Notes under the pieces: model-generated
Database searches by the model: none
What the model saw: the letters and a program-made list of their open reading frames with translations, nothing else
What the model was told of the DNA's origin: nothing
Program-made: the position numbers and the translations under genes
Part shown: positions 55,549-64,000 of the stretch, one piece after another
Position numbering within the stretch: position 1 is the first letter of the stretch
How the letters are laid out: each line of letters starts with the position of its first letter
Assembly (NCBI RefSeq): GCF_000423005.1
Contig: NZ_AUHD01000015.1
Location: 1 to 64,000 of the forward strand
DNA length: 64,000 nt
Origin: Gelidibacter mesophilus DSM 14095
GTDB lineage: Bacteria > Bacteroidota > Bacteroidia > Flavobacteriales > Flavobacteriaceae
Direction of reading: 5' to 3'

Positions 55549-56961
55549 ATGAGTACAACAAATAACAGAAGAAGTTTTTTAAAGTTAAGCGGGCTTGCAG
55601 GTCTCGGCATTGCCACCGGTGGCTTAGTGAGCTTTGATGCAGCTTCCAAAATTGAAATACCGCCTAATTCTGGAGCTCCACGCTTCAATATGAGTGGCTA
55701 TGCGGCTCCCAAAATAGAAACCGTCAAAATCGGATTTATAGGCTTGGGTATGCGTGGTCCCGGCGCCGTAAAACGGATGAGTTATATTCAAGGCGTAGAA
55801 ATAAAGGCTTTATGTGACTTGAGACCGAAACAGGCCGAAAGTGCTAAGAAAATGTTGGAAGGCACCGCACACGACCCCAAAGTTTATAGTGGTAGTGAGA
55901 CTGCATGGAAAAACATGATTGATACTGAAGATTTAGATCTGGTCTATATTTGCACACCATGGGATTTGCATGTACCAATGGCCGTTTATGCCATGAATGC
56001 TGGCAGGCATGTAGGCGTTGAAGTGCCGGCAGCCAAAACCATTGATGAATGCTGGGAGCTCGTTGAAACATCTGAAAAAACCAAGGTGCACTGTATGATG
56101 CTCGAAAATTGCTGTTATGATTTCTTTGAATTACTGACCTTAAATATGGCACGTCAAGGCTATTTTGGAGATATCATTCATGGTGAAGGGGCTTACATTC
56201 ACGATCTTGTAGATTTAAACTTTAATAAAAATGGCTACGAGAACATGTGGCGTTTAAAAGAAAATATTGGGCGTGATGGGAATCTTTATGCCACCCATGG
56301 TTTAGGGCCTATCTGTCAAATTATGAATGTGAACCGCGGCGATCAGATGGATTATCTGACATCACTTTCCAGCGCCGACTTCAATATGGGAAAAAAAGCT
56401 AAAATTCTCGCCGCAAAAGATGATTTCTACACCCCTTTTGAAAATGCGAATTACAGAGGGAATATGAATACCACCATAATCAAAACAAAGAATGGAAGGA
56501 GCATGATGATGCAACATGATGTGAGTTCGCCACGTCCATATTCCAGAATACATTTGATCAGTGGTTCTGAAGGTATGGCCAGAAAATACCCTACAGCTCA
56601 AATCGCCAAAGGCCATTCGTGGATAAGTGACGCAGAGTTTAAAGAAATTGAAGCCAAATACACTCCTGAAATCGTGACTAAAGTTGGCGATTTGGCCAAA
56701 AGAGTTGGCGGTCACGGCGGCATGGATTTTATGATGGATTGGCGCCTGATTGATTGTCTCCGGAATGGACTTCCTTTAGATCAGGAGGTTTATGATGCTG
56801 CTTTATGGAGTGCTATTACGCCGTTGAGTGAAAAATCTGTGGCTAATCGCTCAGCTTCTGTTGATGTACCCGACTTTACACGCGGCAATTGGAAATCAAA
56901 TGCCCCAGTAGATATCAGTTTAACCGGCGGTGGCACGACCAACGTGCTTTTAGGGGACTAG
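55549..56961 (+). CDS. GH109-like Gfo/Idh/MocA family protein with Tat-type signal
   Basis: A 470-residue protein. The N-terminus NNRRSFLKLSG plus a hydrophobic stretch is a Tat-type signal, so it is exported folded with its cofactor. IGFIGLGMRGPG (about residues 63-74) binds NAD; HVGVEVPAAKTIDECWELVE, MLENCCYDFFEL and YATHGLGPICQIMNVNRGD are the marks of glycoside hydrolase family 109, whose members cleave alpha-N-acetylgalactosamine by an NAD-assisted redox mechanism passing through a 3-keto sugar. Related proteins act on other sugars, so GalNAc is not certain. It faces the 3-ketoglycoside genes downstream and ends in a bidirectional terminator. Confidence 0.85.
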   Translation: MSTTNNRRSFLKLSGLAGLGIATGGLVSFDAASKIEIPPNSGAPRFNMSGYAAPKIETVKIGFIGLGMRGPGAVKRMSYIQGVEIKALCDLRPKQAESAKKMLEGTAHDPKVYSGSETAWKNMIDTEDLDLVYICTPWDLHVPMAVYAMNAGRHVGVEVPAAKTIDECWELVETSEKTKVHCMMLENCCYDFFELLTLNMARQGYFGDIIHGEGAYIHDLVDLNFNKNGYENMWRLKENIGRDGNLYATHGLGPICQIMNVNRGDQMDYLTSLSSADFNMGKKAKILAAKDDFYTPFENANYRGNMNTTIIKTKNGRSMMMQHDVSSPRPYSRIHLISGSEGMARKYPTAQIAKGHSWISDAEFKEIEAKYTPEIVTKVGDLAKRVGGHGGMDFMMDWRLIDCLRNGLPLDQEVYDAALWSAITPLSEKSVANRSASVDVPDFTRGNWKSNAPVDISLTGGGTTNVLLGD

Positions 56962-57001
56962 TCAAGATTAAAAACTAAACGTTCTATATAAAACAGTAAA
57001 A

Positions 57002-57041
57002 GAGGCAATTTCATGAGTTATGAAATCAGCCTCCTTTTTTT
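57002..57041. terminator. Bidirectional terminator between convergent genes
   Basis: GAGGC near 57003 pairs with GCCTC at about 57029, with an inner TTCAT/ATGAA stem, followed by a T run on the plus strand. It lies between the GH109-like gene and a convergent oxidoreductase gene. Confidence 0.7.
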
Positions 57042-57067
57042 ATATAACTCATTGATCACTTCAAATC

Positions 57068-58213
57068 CTAATCCAAGCTCACCCACGCCGCATTTTGCTG
57101 ATCACTATTAACAGCAGCATGAATAAACTTCACGCCCCTCATTCCATCTGAAACAGTTGGATAATCTGGTGTTTCGATGCTCGAATCTATAATAAGCGCA
57201 TTTAAATGTGTGGCAAAGTTTTTATAAACATTCGCAAAGGCCTCCAAATAACCTTCCGGATGTCCGGCAGGAATTCGAGACGCCGCTAAAGACAACGGGG
57301 AAAGATCATTTCCATTGGGAGTATAAATCGTTTTTGGTCGGTCGATCCATCTTGTAATGAGTTCATTTGGAGTTTCCTGATGCCACTCTATACTGCCTTT
57401 TTCACCGTAAACTCTAATACAGAAATTATTCTCCTCTCCTAATGCAATTTGGGAAAAAGACATAGTACCTTTGGCACCATTTTCTAAGCGCAACAAGATA
57501 TTGCCATCATCATCCAAAATTCTACCCTTGCCAAATTTTCCTAAATCGGCAGCCAGTTCCTTAACTTTTAGTCCTGAAATGTATTCTACTAAATTATGGG
57601 CATGGGTTCCAATATCGCCTAAGGCACCACCTACGCCAGACTTTGAAGGATCTACCCGCCAAGAAGCCTGTTTATTTCCTGAATCTTCAACCGAAGTCGC
57701 CATCCAACCTTGTAAATAGTGGACTTGCACCTTTCTGATTTTTCCAAGTTCGCCGTTTTCAACCATAGATTTCGCTTGTTTCACCATTGGGCTTCCTGGA
57801 TAATTGTGGGTTAGTGCAAAAAGCAGCCCTGTAGAATTCACTAACTTTTCCAAAGTATTTGCTTCATCAACAGTTAAGGTCATTGGTTTATCACAAACCA
57901 CATGAAATCCATTTTCCAAAGCAAATTTTGCAGGTGCAAAGTGCATATGGTTGGGTGTCACAATACTTACAAAATCCATACGGATGTCTTCAGGCAATTC
58001 CTTTTCTTTAAGAATCATTTCTTCATAATTGGCATAGCAACGGTCTTCGGGCAGAAGCAATTCCTTACCTGATGCCTTTGATTTTTCTGCAGTGCTACTA
58101 AATGCCCCACAGACCAATTCAATCATTCCATCAAGACCTGACGCTTTCCTGTGGACATCACCAATAAAAGAGCCGATGCCTCCACCGATCATTCCCATTC
58201 TTAATTTTCTCAT
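57068..58213 (-). CDS. Gfo/Idh/MocA family oxidoreductase (cytoplasmic)
   Basis: A 381-residue NAD(P)-dependent sugar oxidoreductase. MGMIGGGIGSFIGDVHR at the start is the dinucleotide fold; VCDKPMTLTVDEA holds the Lys of the conserved EKP/DKP motif, and GALGDIGTHAHNLVEYI the Asp and His of the active site. There is no signal peptide, so it works in the cytoplasm, unlike two of its neighbours. It is last in a same-strand run with the DUF1080, Tat-exported oxidoreductase and isomerase genes. It may reduce or oxidise a keto sugar once imported. Confidence 0.88.
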   Translation of the reverse strand: MRKLRMGMIGGGIGSFIGDVHRKASGLDGMIELVCGAFSSTAEKSKASGKELLLPEDRCYANYEEMILKEKELPEDIRMDFVSIVTPNHMHFAPAKFALENGFHVVCDKPMTLTVDEANTLEKLVNSTGLLFALTHNYPGSPMVKQAKSMVENGELGKIRKVQVHYLQGWMATSVEDSGNKQASWRVDPSKSGVGGALGDIGTHAHNLVEYISGLKVKELAADLGKFGKGRILDDDGNILLRLENGAKGTMSFSQIALGEENNFCIRVYGEKGSIEWHQETPNELITRWIDRPKTIYTPNGNDLSPLSLAASRIPAGHPEGYLEAFANVYKNFATHLNALIIDSSIETPDYPTVSDGMRGVKFIHAAVNSDQQNAAWVSLD

Positions 58214-58376
58214 GTGTGTAAACTGTATTTTAATAGTTGATTTTAAAGTTACTGGCTCTAATAAAAGAAATCATTCATTATTTGGAATCATAAAATTATA
58301 ATGCCACCCTCCTAGATTGAATGGTGGCAATAATTTAAGTTGAGTTCACGATTTTAAAAAATATCACAAGCCATAC

Positions 58377-58391
58377 CCCTCCTTCGGAGGG
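58377..58391. repeat. GC-rich hairpin after the DUF1080 gene
   Basis: CCCTCC (58377-58382) and GGAGGG (58386-58391) form a short stem with TTC loop, 14 bases past the stop of the minus-strand DUF1080 gene. It may help end transcription or be a dispersed short repeat. Confidence 0.4.
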
Positions 58392-58404
58392 ACAAGGGGA
58401 GGAA

Positions 58405-59175
58405 TTACAATTCCTTAATCTTAATATTTTTGAACCAAACGTCGTCGCCATGGTCTTGTAAACCAATATAACCTTCGTTGGCTACATCTGCCCAATCTTC
58501 ATTCAAGCTAGGGAATTTACTTCCCGCCACCAAGGCGTTCCACTCAGGCGTCCATAGATGATATTCGACAACATTGACGCCGTTTTGTTTATGCACAACA
58601 GTACCATTGTAAACGGTAATTTCAACTTGGTTCCATTCACCAACAGGTTTAGCATTTTGTGGTTTTGCGGGAATCAAATCGTATAATGATCCTGCTCGTC
58701 TATTGCCATCTTTCCCTAGTTTTGCATCTGGATGCTTATCATTATCCAATACTTGCATTTCAGGTGCTGTTTTCCAAATATAATCGAGGTCTTCCTGGCC
58801 TAAATAAAAGATGCCAGAGTTGCCCCCCTCAGATATTTTCCATTCTAAGCTCAAAGTGAAGTTTTTGAATTTTTTATCATAGATAATATCACCACCATCC
58901 TTACTGCCTGCTTCACCTCGTCCTGATCCTATACAATGGATGGTACCATCTACAATTTTCCAAGCTTCAGGAAAATGATCTTTTTTATACCCGCGCCATC
59001 CTTCTGAAGAGGTACCGTCAAAAAGCACGATCCAATCATCCTTGTCTTCATTTTTGTCCATAGTCTCAGTTTCTATTTCGGTAATTTTTTCAGTTTTATC
59101 TTTTTCTTCTTTACAGCTAGATACCAAAGGCATCAGTACCAAACTAAATATTACAAGTGCACTTAATTTTTTCAT
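58405..59175 (-). CDS. DUF1080 (3-keto-disaccharide hydrolase) lipoprotein
   Basis: A 256-residue lipoprotein (lipobox VSSC, Cys21) with an acidic linker. Residues 48-256 form one DUF1080 domain (PF06439, laminin-G-like beta sandwich): WIVLFDGTSSEGWRGY, GDIIYDKKFKNFTLSLEWKISEGGNSGIFYLGQ and the closing GYIGLQDHGDDVWFKNIKIKEL. Characterised members cleave glycosides whose sugar has been oxidised to a 3-keto form. Its neighbours supply exactly such chemistry: a GMC dehydrogenase, Gfo/Idh/MocA proteins and a TIM-barrel isomerase. It is expected in the periplasm or on the outer membrane. Confidence 0.88.
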   Translation of the reverse strand: MKKLSALVIFSLVLMPLVSSCKEEKDKTEKITEIETETMDKNEDKDDWIVLFDGTSSEGWRGYKKDHFPEAWKIVDGTIHCIGSGRGEAGSKDGGDIIYDKKFKNFTLSLEWKISEGGNSGIFYLGQEDLDYIWKTAPEMQVLDNDKHPDAKLGKDGNRRAGSLYDLIPAKPQNAKPVGEWNQVEITVYNGTVVHKQNGVNVVEYHLWTPEWNALVAGSKFPSLNEDWADVANEGYIGLQDHGDDVWFKNIKIKEL

Positions 59176-59235
59176 TGGTTTACTCTTTTTAAATTTATTG
59201 ATTACTATTTATTTTAAATCCTAACTTGTTCTTTT

Positions 59236-60750
59236 TTAAGAAGGCATATCTGGTAACGACCAACCGTCTCTATAGGTGTGTTTAATAAGCTCTTGAGAAT
59301 AAGCAACTGCATTCATCGGTTCAGTCCAGTCTTTATCAAATGTTGGATGTCCTTCTTTAATCTTAAATCCATCTTTGATAACCGTTCTAATCTCTTCATT
59401 GGCACCAATATTTGTAAATTTCATATTTTGACCATCCCATTCCAAAATCTTATTTAATGCCTGAAGCCTCACGGCCAATACACCCATAACTACCATTTCA
59501 TTAAAAGGTCCAGCTTCTGCAAAATCAGAAGTTGTAGGTGTTCTACTGTTCGGGTTTTCTTTACATGCACGCACCCAATCCATTTCGTGCGCACCGCTTT
59601 TCCATGACATTCCTAGCTCCTCTTCTACTCTTCTTTCTGTTTTAGGGGCAGAAATTGATTTTCCAGACAATAATTCAGGTTCAATCCCATAACAACCTAC
59701 ATGAAGAATATCTTTTGTTCCGTAGAAAAATGTGCCTCCACCGGACTTATTTGGATCTTTGCCTGCTGGCCAATTAGATGGCAATGTAGGCTTGATTCCG
59801 CCATCATACCAATGCACATCCACTTCACCTAAATTAATTTTACCCTTTTTCGCTTCTCTTGAAGGAAAAGTATATTTTACGGATTGAGCTACCGGGGCAG
59901 AATCATTTAATAATAATGACGAACTCGCTTGCACCTTACTAGGATAACCTAATTGAAGACCTTCAAATACAGGATGCAAAATATGGCAGGCCATATCACC
60001 CAAAGCACCAGTGCCATAATCCCACCAGCCGCGCCAATTCCATGGGTGATACACCTCATTATAAGGTCTCATTTTTGCTGGACCGGTAAATAAATCCCAG
60101 TCTAAAGTATCCGGAACCCAATCGCCGCGTTCTGGTGTATTTAATCCCTGTGGCCATATTGGTCGATCTGTAAACGATTCAACTCTTGTCACATCGCCAA
60201 TGGCACCACTCCATAAAATTTCACAAGTTTTTGCAACGCCTTCTCCTGAGGCACCTTGATTGCCCATTTGGGTGGCCACATTATGTTTCTTAGCCAGTTT
60301 CGTCAATAGCCGAGACTCATAAACTGAATGCGTTAGAGGTTTTTGTAAAAACACATGTTTACCCATAGTCATCGCATGTGCTGCTGTAACAGCATGCGTA
60401 TGGTCAGCGGTCGCAATTACAACGGCGTCGATGTCTTTGCCCATTTCTTCATACATTTTACGCCAATCCCAGTATTTTTTTGCGTTCGGAAAAGTGGTGC
60501 CTGCAGCTTTGGCATATTTCCAATCCACATCGCAAAGTGCAACGATATTTTGTGAAGAAAGGTTTTTAAGATTCGTAAGCCCCATCCCGCCAACACCAAT
60601 CCCGGCGATATTCAATTTATCACTAGGTGCTACATGGCCCAAACCACTCACCGCATAAGACGGGATGATACTAAAAGCAGCCGTGGCAGCCATGGACATG
60701 CCTACGAATTTTCTTCTGGAAATTGTATTCTCTTTATTAGTTTTACTCAT
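59236..60750 (-). CDS. Gfo/Idh/MocA family oxidoreductase with Tat signal
   Basis: From the ATG at 60750 the product has 504 residues. ISRRKFVGMSMAATAAFSIIP is a clear Tat signal, followed by LNIAGIGVGGMG (NAD fold), HVFLQKPLTHSVYESR with the conserved Lys, and WDYGTGALGDMACHILHPVFEGL with the active-site Asp/His. A TTG at 60756 is the only earlier start and adds nothing. Export with bound NAD suggests redox chemistry on a sugar outside the cytoplasm, in one closed cycle or with another enzyme. It lies 60 bases before the DUF1080 gene and 23 bases after the isomerase gene on the same strand, i.e. in the same operon. Confidence 0.9.
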   Translation of the reverse strand: MSKTNKENTISRRKFVGMSMAATAAFSIIPSYAVSGLGHVAPSDKLNIAGIGVGGMGLTNLKNLSSQNIVALCDVDWKYAKAAGTTFPNAKKYWDWRKMYEEMGKDIDAVVIATADHTHAVTAAHAMTMGKHVFLQKPLTHSVYESRLLTKLAKKHNVATQMGNQGASGEGVAKTCEILWSGAIGDVTRVESFTDRPIWPQGLNTPERGDWVPDTLDWDLFTGPAKMRPYNEVYHPWNWRGWWDYGTGALGDMACHILHPVFEGLQLGYPSKVQASSSLLLNDSAPVAQSVKYTFPSREAKKGKINLGEVDVHWYDGGIKPTLPSNWPAGKDPNKSGGGTFFYGTKDILHVGCYGIEPELLSGKSISAPKTERRVEEELGMSWKSGAHEMDWVRACKENPNSRTPTTSDFAEAGPFNEMVVMGVLAVRLQALNKILEWDGQNMKFTNIGANEEIRTVIKDGFKIKEGHPTFDKDWTEPMNAVAYSQELIKHTYRDGWSLPDMPS

Positions 60751-60773
60751 AATCAATAAATATTAAGATGTAT

Positions 60774-61745
60774 TTAGTTGGAGAGGGTTCTCCCTATTTT
60801 CAATAAAAGATCTCTTGTTAATTCAATGCCTTTCTCTTCACTGACATTGCTACCTTCAAATTCTACCCCCACAAAACCAGTGTAACCAGCGTCTTTTACA
60901 ATTTTCAGAAAGCGAGGATAGTCAAGCGTCGTTTCATTGCCTTGATCGTCAAAGTCATAAGACTTGGCACTAACGCCCTTGGCATATGGCATCATTTCTT
61001 CGGTACCTTTATATTTATCATATTCTTCAATACAATTTCCTCCCCAATTTCCACCACTATCACGTTTCACACAAAAATTACCAAAGTCAGGTAGCGTGCC
61101 ACAATTATCCATGTCTACATTTTTCATGACTTGGACCAAAAGGCCTGCATGGGAAGAAAGTCCACCGTGATTTTCAACAATGATATTGATATTTTTAGTT
61201 TGACCGTATGCTGCCAATAATTTTAATCCTAGCGTGGCATTTGCAATCCATTCCTCTTCATTATTAGAACCAAATAAATTAACTCGAATAGAATGACAAC
61301 CTAAATACGCCGCAGCATCTACCCACTTTTTATGATTTTCAACCGCCTGAATTCTCTCTTTTTCTTCAGATGCCGCCAAATTACCTTCACCATCAATCAT
61401 AATCAAAACATTGTCAACACCATGTTCTTCACTTTTGGCTTTTAAAGCTTCTTGAAGCGCTTCCATCCCCATAGATTCAATCTGTTTGCTATAAAGCCCA
61501 GATACATATTCAATGCCCTCAAAGCCCATTTCTTTGGCTTTTTCGGCAAAGTCCAATGGATCTAAAATACCGTCTCCAATGGTTCTGTGCAAGGACCACT
61601 GCGCGAGTGATAACTTAAAAAAGGGCTCCTTTTCTTCATCTGATACTTGCGCAATGTCAGACTTCGCTGTATTTTCTTTACATCCAACGAAAACAGTCGT
61701 CATAATAAAAAATAAACATAAAGAGATAAAATTCTTTTTGGTCAT
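60774..61745 (-). CDS. Sugar phosphate isomerase/epimerase-like lipoprotein
   Basis: A 323-residue lipoprotein (lipobox FVGC, Cys22). The rest is a TIM barrel of the AP_endonuc_2 (xylose isomerase-like) family: LSLAQWSLHRTI, GFEGIEYVSGLYSK, SIRVNLFG, NIIVENHGGLSSH and YTGFVGVEFEGS hold the usual metal-binding Glu, His and Asp residues. Relatives epimerise or isomerise sugars and keto sugars, and some act in 3-keto-glycoside breakdown. Being an envelope lipoprotein it cannot use a phosphorylated cytoplasmic sugar, which supports a free keto sugar as substrate. It is first in the minus-strand operon, 173 bases from the divergent GMC gene. Confidence 0.87.
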   Translation of the reverse strand: MTKKNFISLCLFFIMTTVFVGCKENTAKSDIAQVSDEEKEPFFKLSLAQWSLHRTIGDGILDPLDFAEKAKEMGFEGIEYVSGLYSKQIESMGMEALQEALKAKSEEHGVDNVLIMIDGEGNLAASEEKERIQAVENHKKWVDAAAYLGCHSIRVNLFGSNNEEEWIANATLGLKLLAAYGQTKNINIIVENHGGLSSHAGLLVQVMKNVDMDNCGTLPDFGNFCVKRDSGGNWGGNCIEEYDKYKGTEEMMPYAKGVSAKSYDFDDQGNETTLDYPRFLKIVKDAGYTGFVGVEFEGSNVSEEKGIELTRDLLLKIGRTLSN

Positions 61746-61918
61746 AATAATTTTGGTTTAATTAGTTTCATAATAAAGAAGGATGAATTTACTAAAGTTT
61801 CATCAGAATTTCACTAATTTGATTAAGTTTAGGGATTATTAATATTCAACATCAAAATAATTACGGCTATTTTCCCTAATTTGGTAGGTTATAATAGTTG
61901 GTAAATTGAACAAACAAC

Positions 61919-63610
61919 ATGATAAAAGAACATTATGACGCTATCGTCATTGGAACCGGAATTAGCGGTGGTTGGGCAGCCAAAGAACTGTGTGAGAATG
62001 GCTTAAAGACCTTAGTTCTTGAAAGAGGACGAATGGTCAAACATGGCGATTACCCGACCATGCATGATGAGGCTTGGGATTTGGAATTGCGCGGAGGAAC
62101 TACAGTAGAAGAAAAAGGAAGACAGGAAAAACAAGCCAGAACCGGCTATACCGTTGCTGCACAAAGCAAACATTGGTTTGTGGATGATATTAAGCATCCT
62201 TACAATGAAACCAAGCGCTTTGATTGGATGCGTGGGTATCACGTTGGCGGACGGTCTCTTACCTGGGGACGTCAGAGTTACCGTTTAAGCGATTTAGATT
62301 TCACAGCCAATATTACAGATGGTCATGGGGTTGATTGGCCCATACGTTATAATGATCTCGCCCCTTGGTACGACTATGTAGAAAAACATATTGGCGTCAG
62401 TGGTGAAGCCCTCGGCATACCACATTTGCCAGATAGTCTCTTCACCCCTCCCATGGAACTGACCTGTGTGGAAAAAGAATTTAAAGACAAATTGGCGAGC
62501 AATTACGAGGACAGATTATTAACTATAGGACGGGTTGCTCATCTTACTGGAGATTATAAACGTAAAGGCAGAAGCAATTGCCAATTTAGAAATAGATGCA
62601 TTAGAGGTTGTCCTTATGGCGCCTATTTTAGCAGTAATGCGTCAACATTACCAGCTGCCGAAGATACCGGCAACATGACTTTAAGACCAAACTCCATTGT
62701 CCATGAAATTATTTATGATGATCAACTAAAAAAAGCCACTGGCGTTAAAGTTATTGATGCTGAAACCAAAGAAACCTTCATCTTTAATGCAGATATCATC
62801 TTTTGTTGTGCTTCTGCAATACCTTCAGCATCCATATTAATGCAATCTAAATCTGAACGGTTTCCAAACGGTTTGGGCAACGATTCCGGTGAGTTGGGAC
62901 ATAATATTATGGACCATCATTTAGGTGCAGGTGCCAATGCCAGAGTAGAAGGTTACGAAGATCAATATTACAAAGGAAGACGGCCAAATGGTGTCTATAT
63001 TCCGAGATTTAGAAATTTAGGTGATGACGCTACCAAACGCAAAGATTTTGTAAGAGGCTACGGTTATCAAGGTGGCGGTGGCCGAGGCGGAATGTCAGAA
63101 CACGTAGCGGAAATTGCCTATGGTGAAAAATTTAAAGAAGCCATTTTAGAACCGGGAGAATGGACCATGGGAATTATGGGCTTTGGGGAATGTTTACCCT
63201 ACCATGACAATAAAATGACCTTGGATTATGATAAGTTGGATGATTGGGGCTTACCTACCGTTACCTTTGATGCCGAATGGAAAGAAAACGAATTGATAAT
63301 GCGGGAAGACATTAAACAGCAAGCAGCAGAAATGCTGGAAAAAGCAGGTTTTAAAGACATTACAACCTATGATGTAAGACATGCCCCAGGCATTGGCATT
63401 CATGAAATGGGTACCGCGCGTATGGGCAGAGATCCAAAAACTTCGGTGCTTAATGCCAACAATCAGGTGCATGGTGTACCCAATGTATATGTTACGGATG
63501 GAGCTTGTATGACTTCGGCAGGATGTCAAAATCCGTCATTGACCTATATGGCATTGACCGCCAGAGCCGCAAAACATGCCGTTGAACAATTCAAATCAAA
63601 TAAAGCGTAG
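61919..63610 (+). CDS. GMC family oxidoreductase (sugar 3-dehydrogenase-like)
   Basis: A 563-residue FAD enzyme. GTGISG (12-17) binds FAD, RGYHVGGRSLTWGRQ is the second GMC motif, NCQFRNRCIRGCPYGAYFSSN is a Cys-containing loop usual in the dehydrogenase branch, and IHEMGTARMG plus VYVTDGACMTSAGCQNPSLT carry the active-site His/Asn. This branch forms complexes with a small subunit of the gluconate-dehydrogenase subunit 3 type, which follows after two bases, and a cytochrome c; together they oxidise sugars or glycosides at C3 in the periplasm. No signal peptide is present; export on the Tat-signal-bearing partner is known for such complexes. Confidence 0.88.
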   Translation: MIKEHYDAIVIGTGISGGWAAKELCENGLKTLVLERGRMVKHGDYPTMHDEAWDLELRGGTTVEEKGRQEKQARTGYTVAAQSKHWFVDDIKHPYNETKRFDWMRGYHVGGRSLTWGRQSYRLSDLDFTANITDGHGVDWPIRYNDLAPWYDYVEKHIGVSGEALGIPHLPDSLFTPPMELTCVEKEFKDKLASNYEDRLLTIGRVAHLTGDYKRKGRSNCQFRNRCIRGCPYGAYFSSNASTLPAAEDTGNMTLRPNSIVHEIIYDDQLKKATGVKVIDAETKETFIFNADIIFCCASAIPSASILMQSKSERFPNGLGNDSGELGHNIMDHHLGAGANARVEGYEDQYYKGRRPNGVYIPRFRNLGDDATKRKDFVRGYGYQGGGGRGGMSEHVAEIAYGEKFKEAILEPGEWTMGIMGFGECLPYHDNKMTLDYDKLDDWGLPTVTFDAEWKENELIMREDIKQQAAEMLEKAGFKDITTYDVRHAPGIGIHEMGTARMGRDPKTSVLNANNQVHGVPNVYVTDGACMTSAGCQNPSLTYMALTARAAKHAVEQFKSNKA

Positions 63611-63612
63611 TT

Positions 63613-64000
63613 ATGAATAGAAGAGACGCACTAAAAGGCTTGGGATTATCATTAGGCTATGTCATTGCAACACCTACCTTAATAAGCATGCTTCAAAGTT
63701 GTAGTACGACAGCAGAAAAATGGGTCCCTATATTCCACACTGAAAAGCAAGCTTATGTATTACAGAATTTAGTGGACTTGATTTTACCTAAAACGAAAGA
63801 CACTCCGGGAGCATTGGACGTTAATGTACCACAGTTTATTGATCTATATGTATCAAAAGCCTCGACCGATGAAGATAAGGCCATCTACAATTTGGGTCTT
63901 GATGCGGTTATGGATGAGTTGGGCATTCTACAAGAAACACCTGAAACTGAGCCAATAGATCTAAAACCGGAAGATTTTGATGCTATCTTAGCAAAATACC
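63613..64000 (+). CDS. Gluconate 2-dehydrogenase subunit 3-like protein (cut by window end)
   Basis: The ATG at 63613 comes two bases after the GMC stop. About 129 residues are visible. MNRRDALKGLGLSLG is a Tat-type start and SMLQSC a lipobox (Cys30), so the subunit is exported and lipid-anchored. The segment YVLQNLVDLILPKTKDTPGALD is the hallmark of the Gluconate_2-dh3 family (PF13618). It is the small partner of the GMC dehydrogenase, carrying it across the membrane. The stop lies beyond the window. Confidence 0.88.
   Translation, partial: MNRRDALKGLGLSLGYVIATPTLISMLQSCSTTAEKWVPIFHTEKQAYVLQNLVDLILPKTKDTPGALDVNVPQFIDLYVSKASTDEDKAIYNLGLDAVMDELGILQETPETEPIDLKPEDFDAILAKY

Overview
This is an AT-rich chromosomal window from a bacterium of the phylum Bacteroidota, most likely a marine member of the Flavobacteriaceae. 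The supporting signs are Bacteroidota-type promoters (TTTG, about 19 bases, TAnnTTTG), many lipoproteins with short signal peptides, a TamB gene followed by the lipoprotein form of TamA (TamL), several DUF families common in flavobacteria, and an arsenosugar-type radical SAM locus. No rRNA, tRNA or CRISPR array was seen.

Layout. 0-1.4 kb: the end of an IS1595-type transposase sits inside a contractile tail-sheath gene, leaving only the C-terminal part of the sheath. 1.4-16.3 kb: mixed housekeeping and accessory genes: a five-repeat CHRD lipoprotein, two overlapping tiny membrane proteins, a hydrolase fused to a receiver-like domain, an SBF-like transporter, an ABC exporter, a tRNA-dihydrouridine synthase, a methyltransferase, a FAD monooxygenase with an N-terminal DnaJ-like Cys motif, a multiheme cytochrome broken by an in-frame TGA, and a fasciclin lipoprotein. 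16.5-24 kb: tamB and tamL, an outer-membrane homeostasis pair.

24-41 kb: a long, mostly plus-strand island built round an arsenosugar-type radical SAM enzyme (ArsS). It holds a CMD/AhpD-like protein, ArsS, a rhodanese, a TIGR04282-type protein, a purine nucleoside phosphorylase, a fatty acid hydroxylase-like membrane protein, a DUF547 lipoprotein, a TIGR04283-type glycosyltransferase, a FAD/NAD oxidoreductase, a polytopic 4Fe-4S protein and three more glycosyltransferases. No arsenite methyltransferase (ArsM) lies in the window. A RAYT transposase gene flanked by two identical 33-bp palindromes has entered between the two redox genes, and two copies of an undescribed structured repeat follow the phosphorylase and the second glycosyltransferase.

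41-53 kb: a ThDP enzyme with a FAD dehydrogenase, an EamA transporter, a ferric-iron ABC importer (binding lipoprotein, fused permease, ATPase with an unusual Cys-rich tail), a DUF481 barrel, a MscS channel and a GNAT acetyltransferase. 53-64 kb: an M1 peptidase, then a sugar-oxidation region with a GH109-like oxidoreductase, two further Gfo/Idh/MocA proteins, a DUF1080 (3-keto-disaccharide hydrolase) lipoprotein, a TIM-barrel isomerase lipoprotein, and a GMC dehydrogenase with its gluconate-dehydrogenase-subunit-3-like partner, cut by the window end. Together these look like an oxidative 3-ketoglycoside pathway acting largely in the cell envelope.
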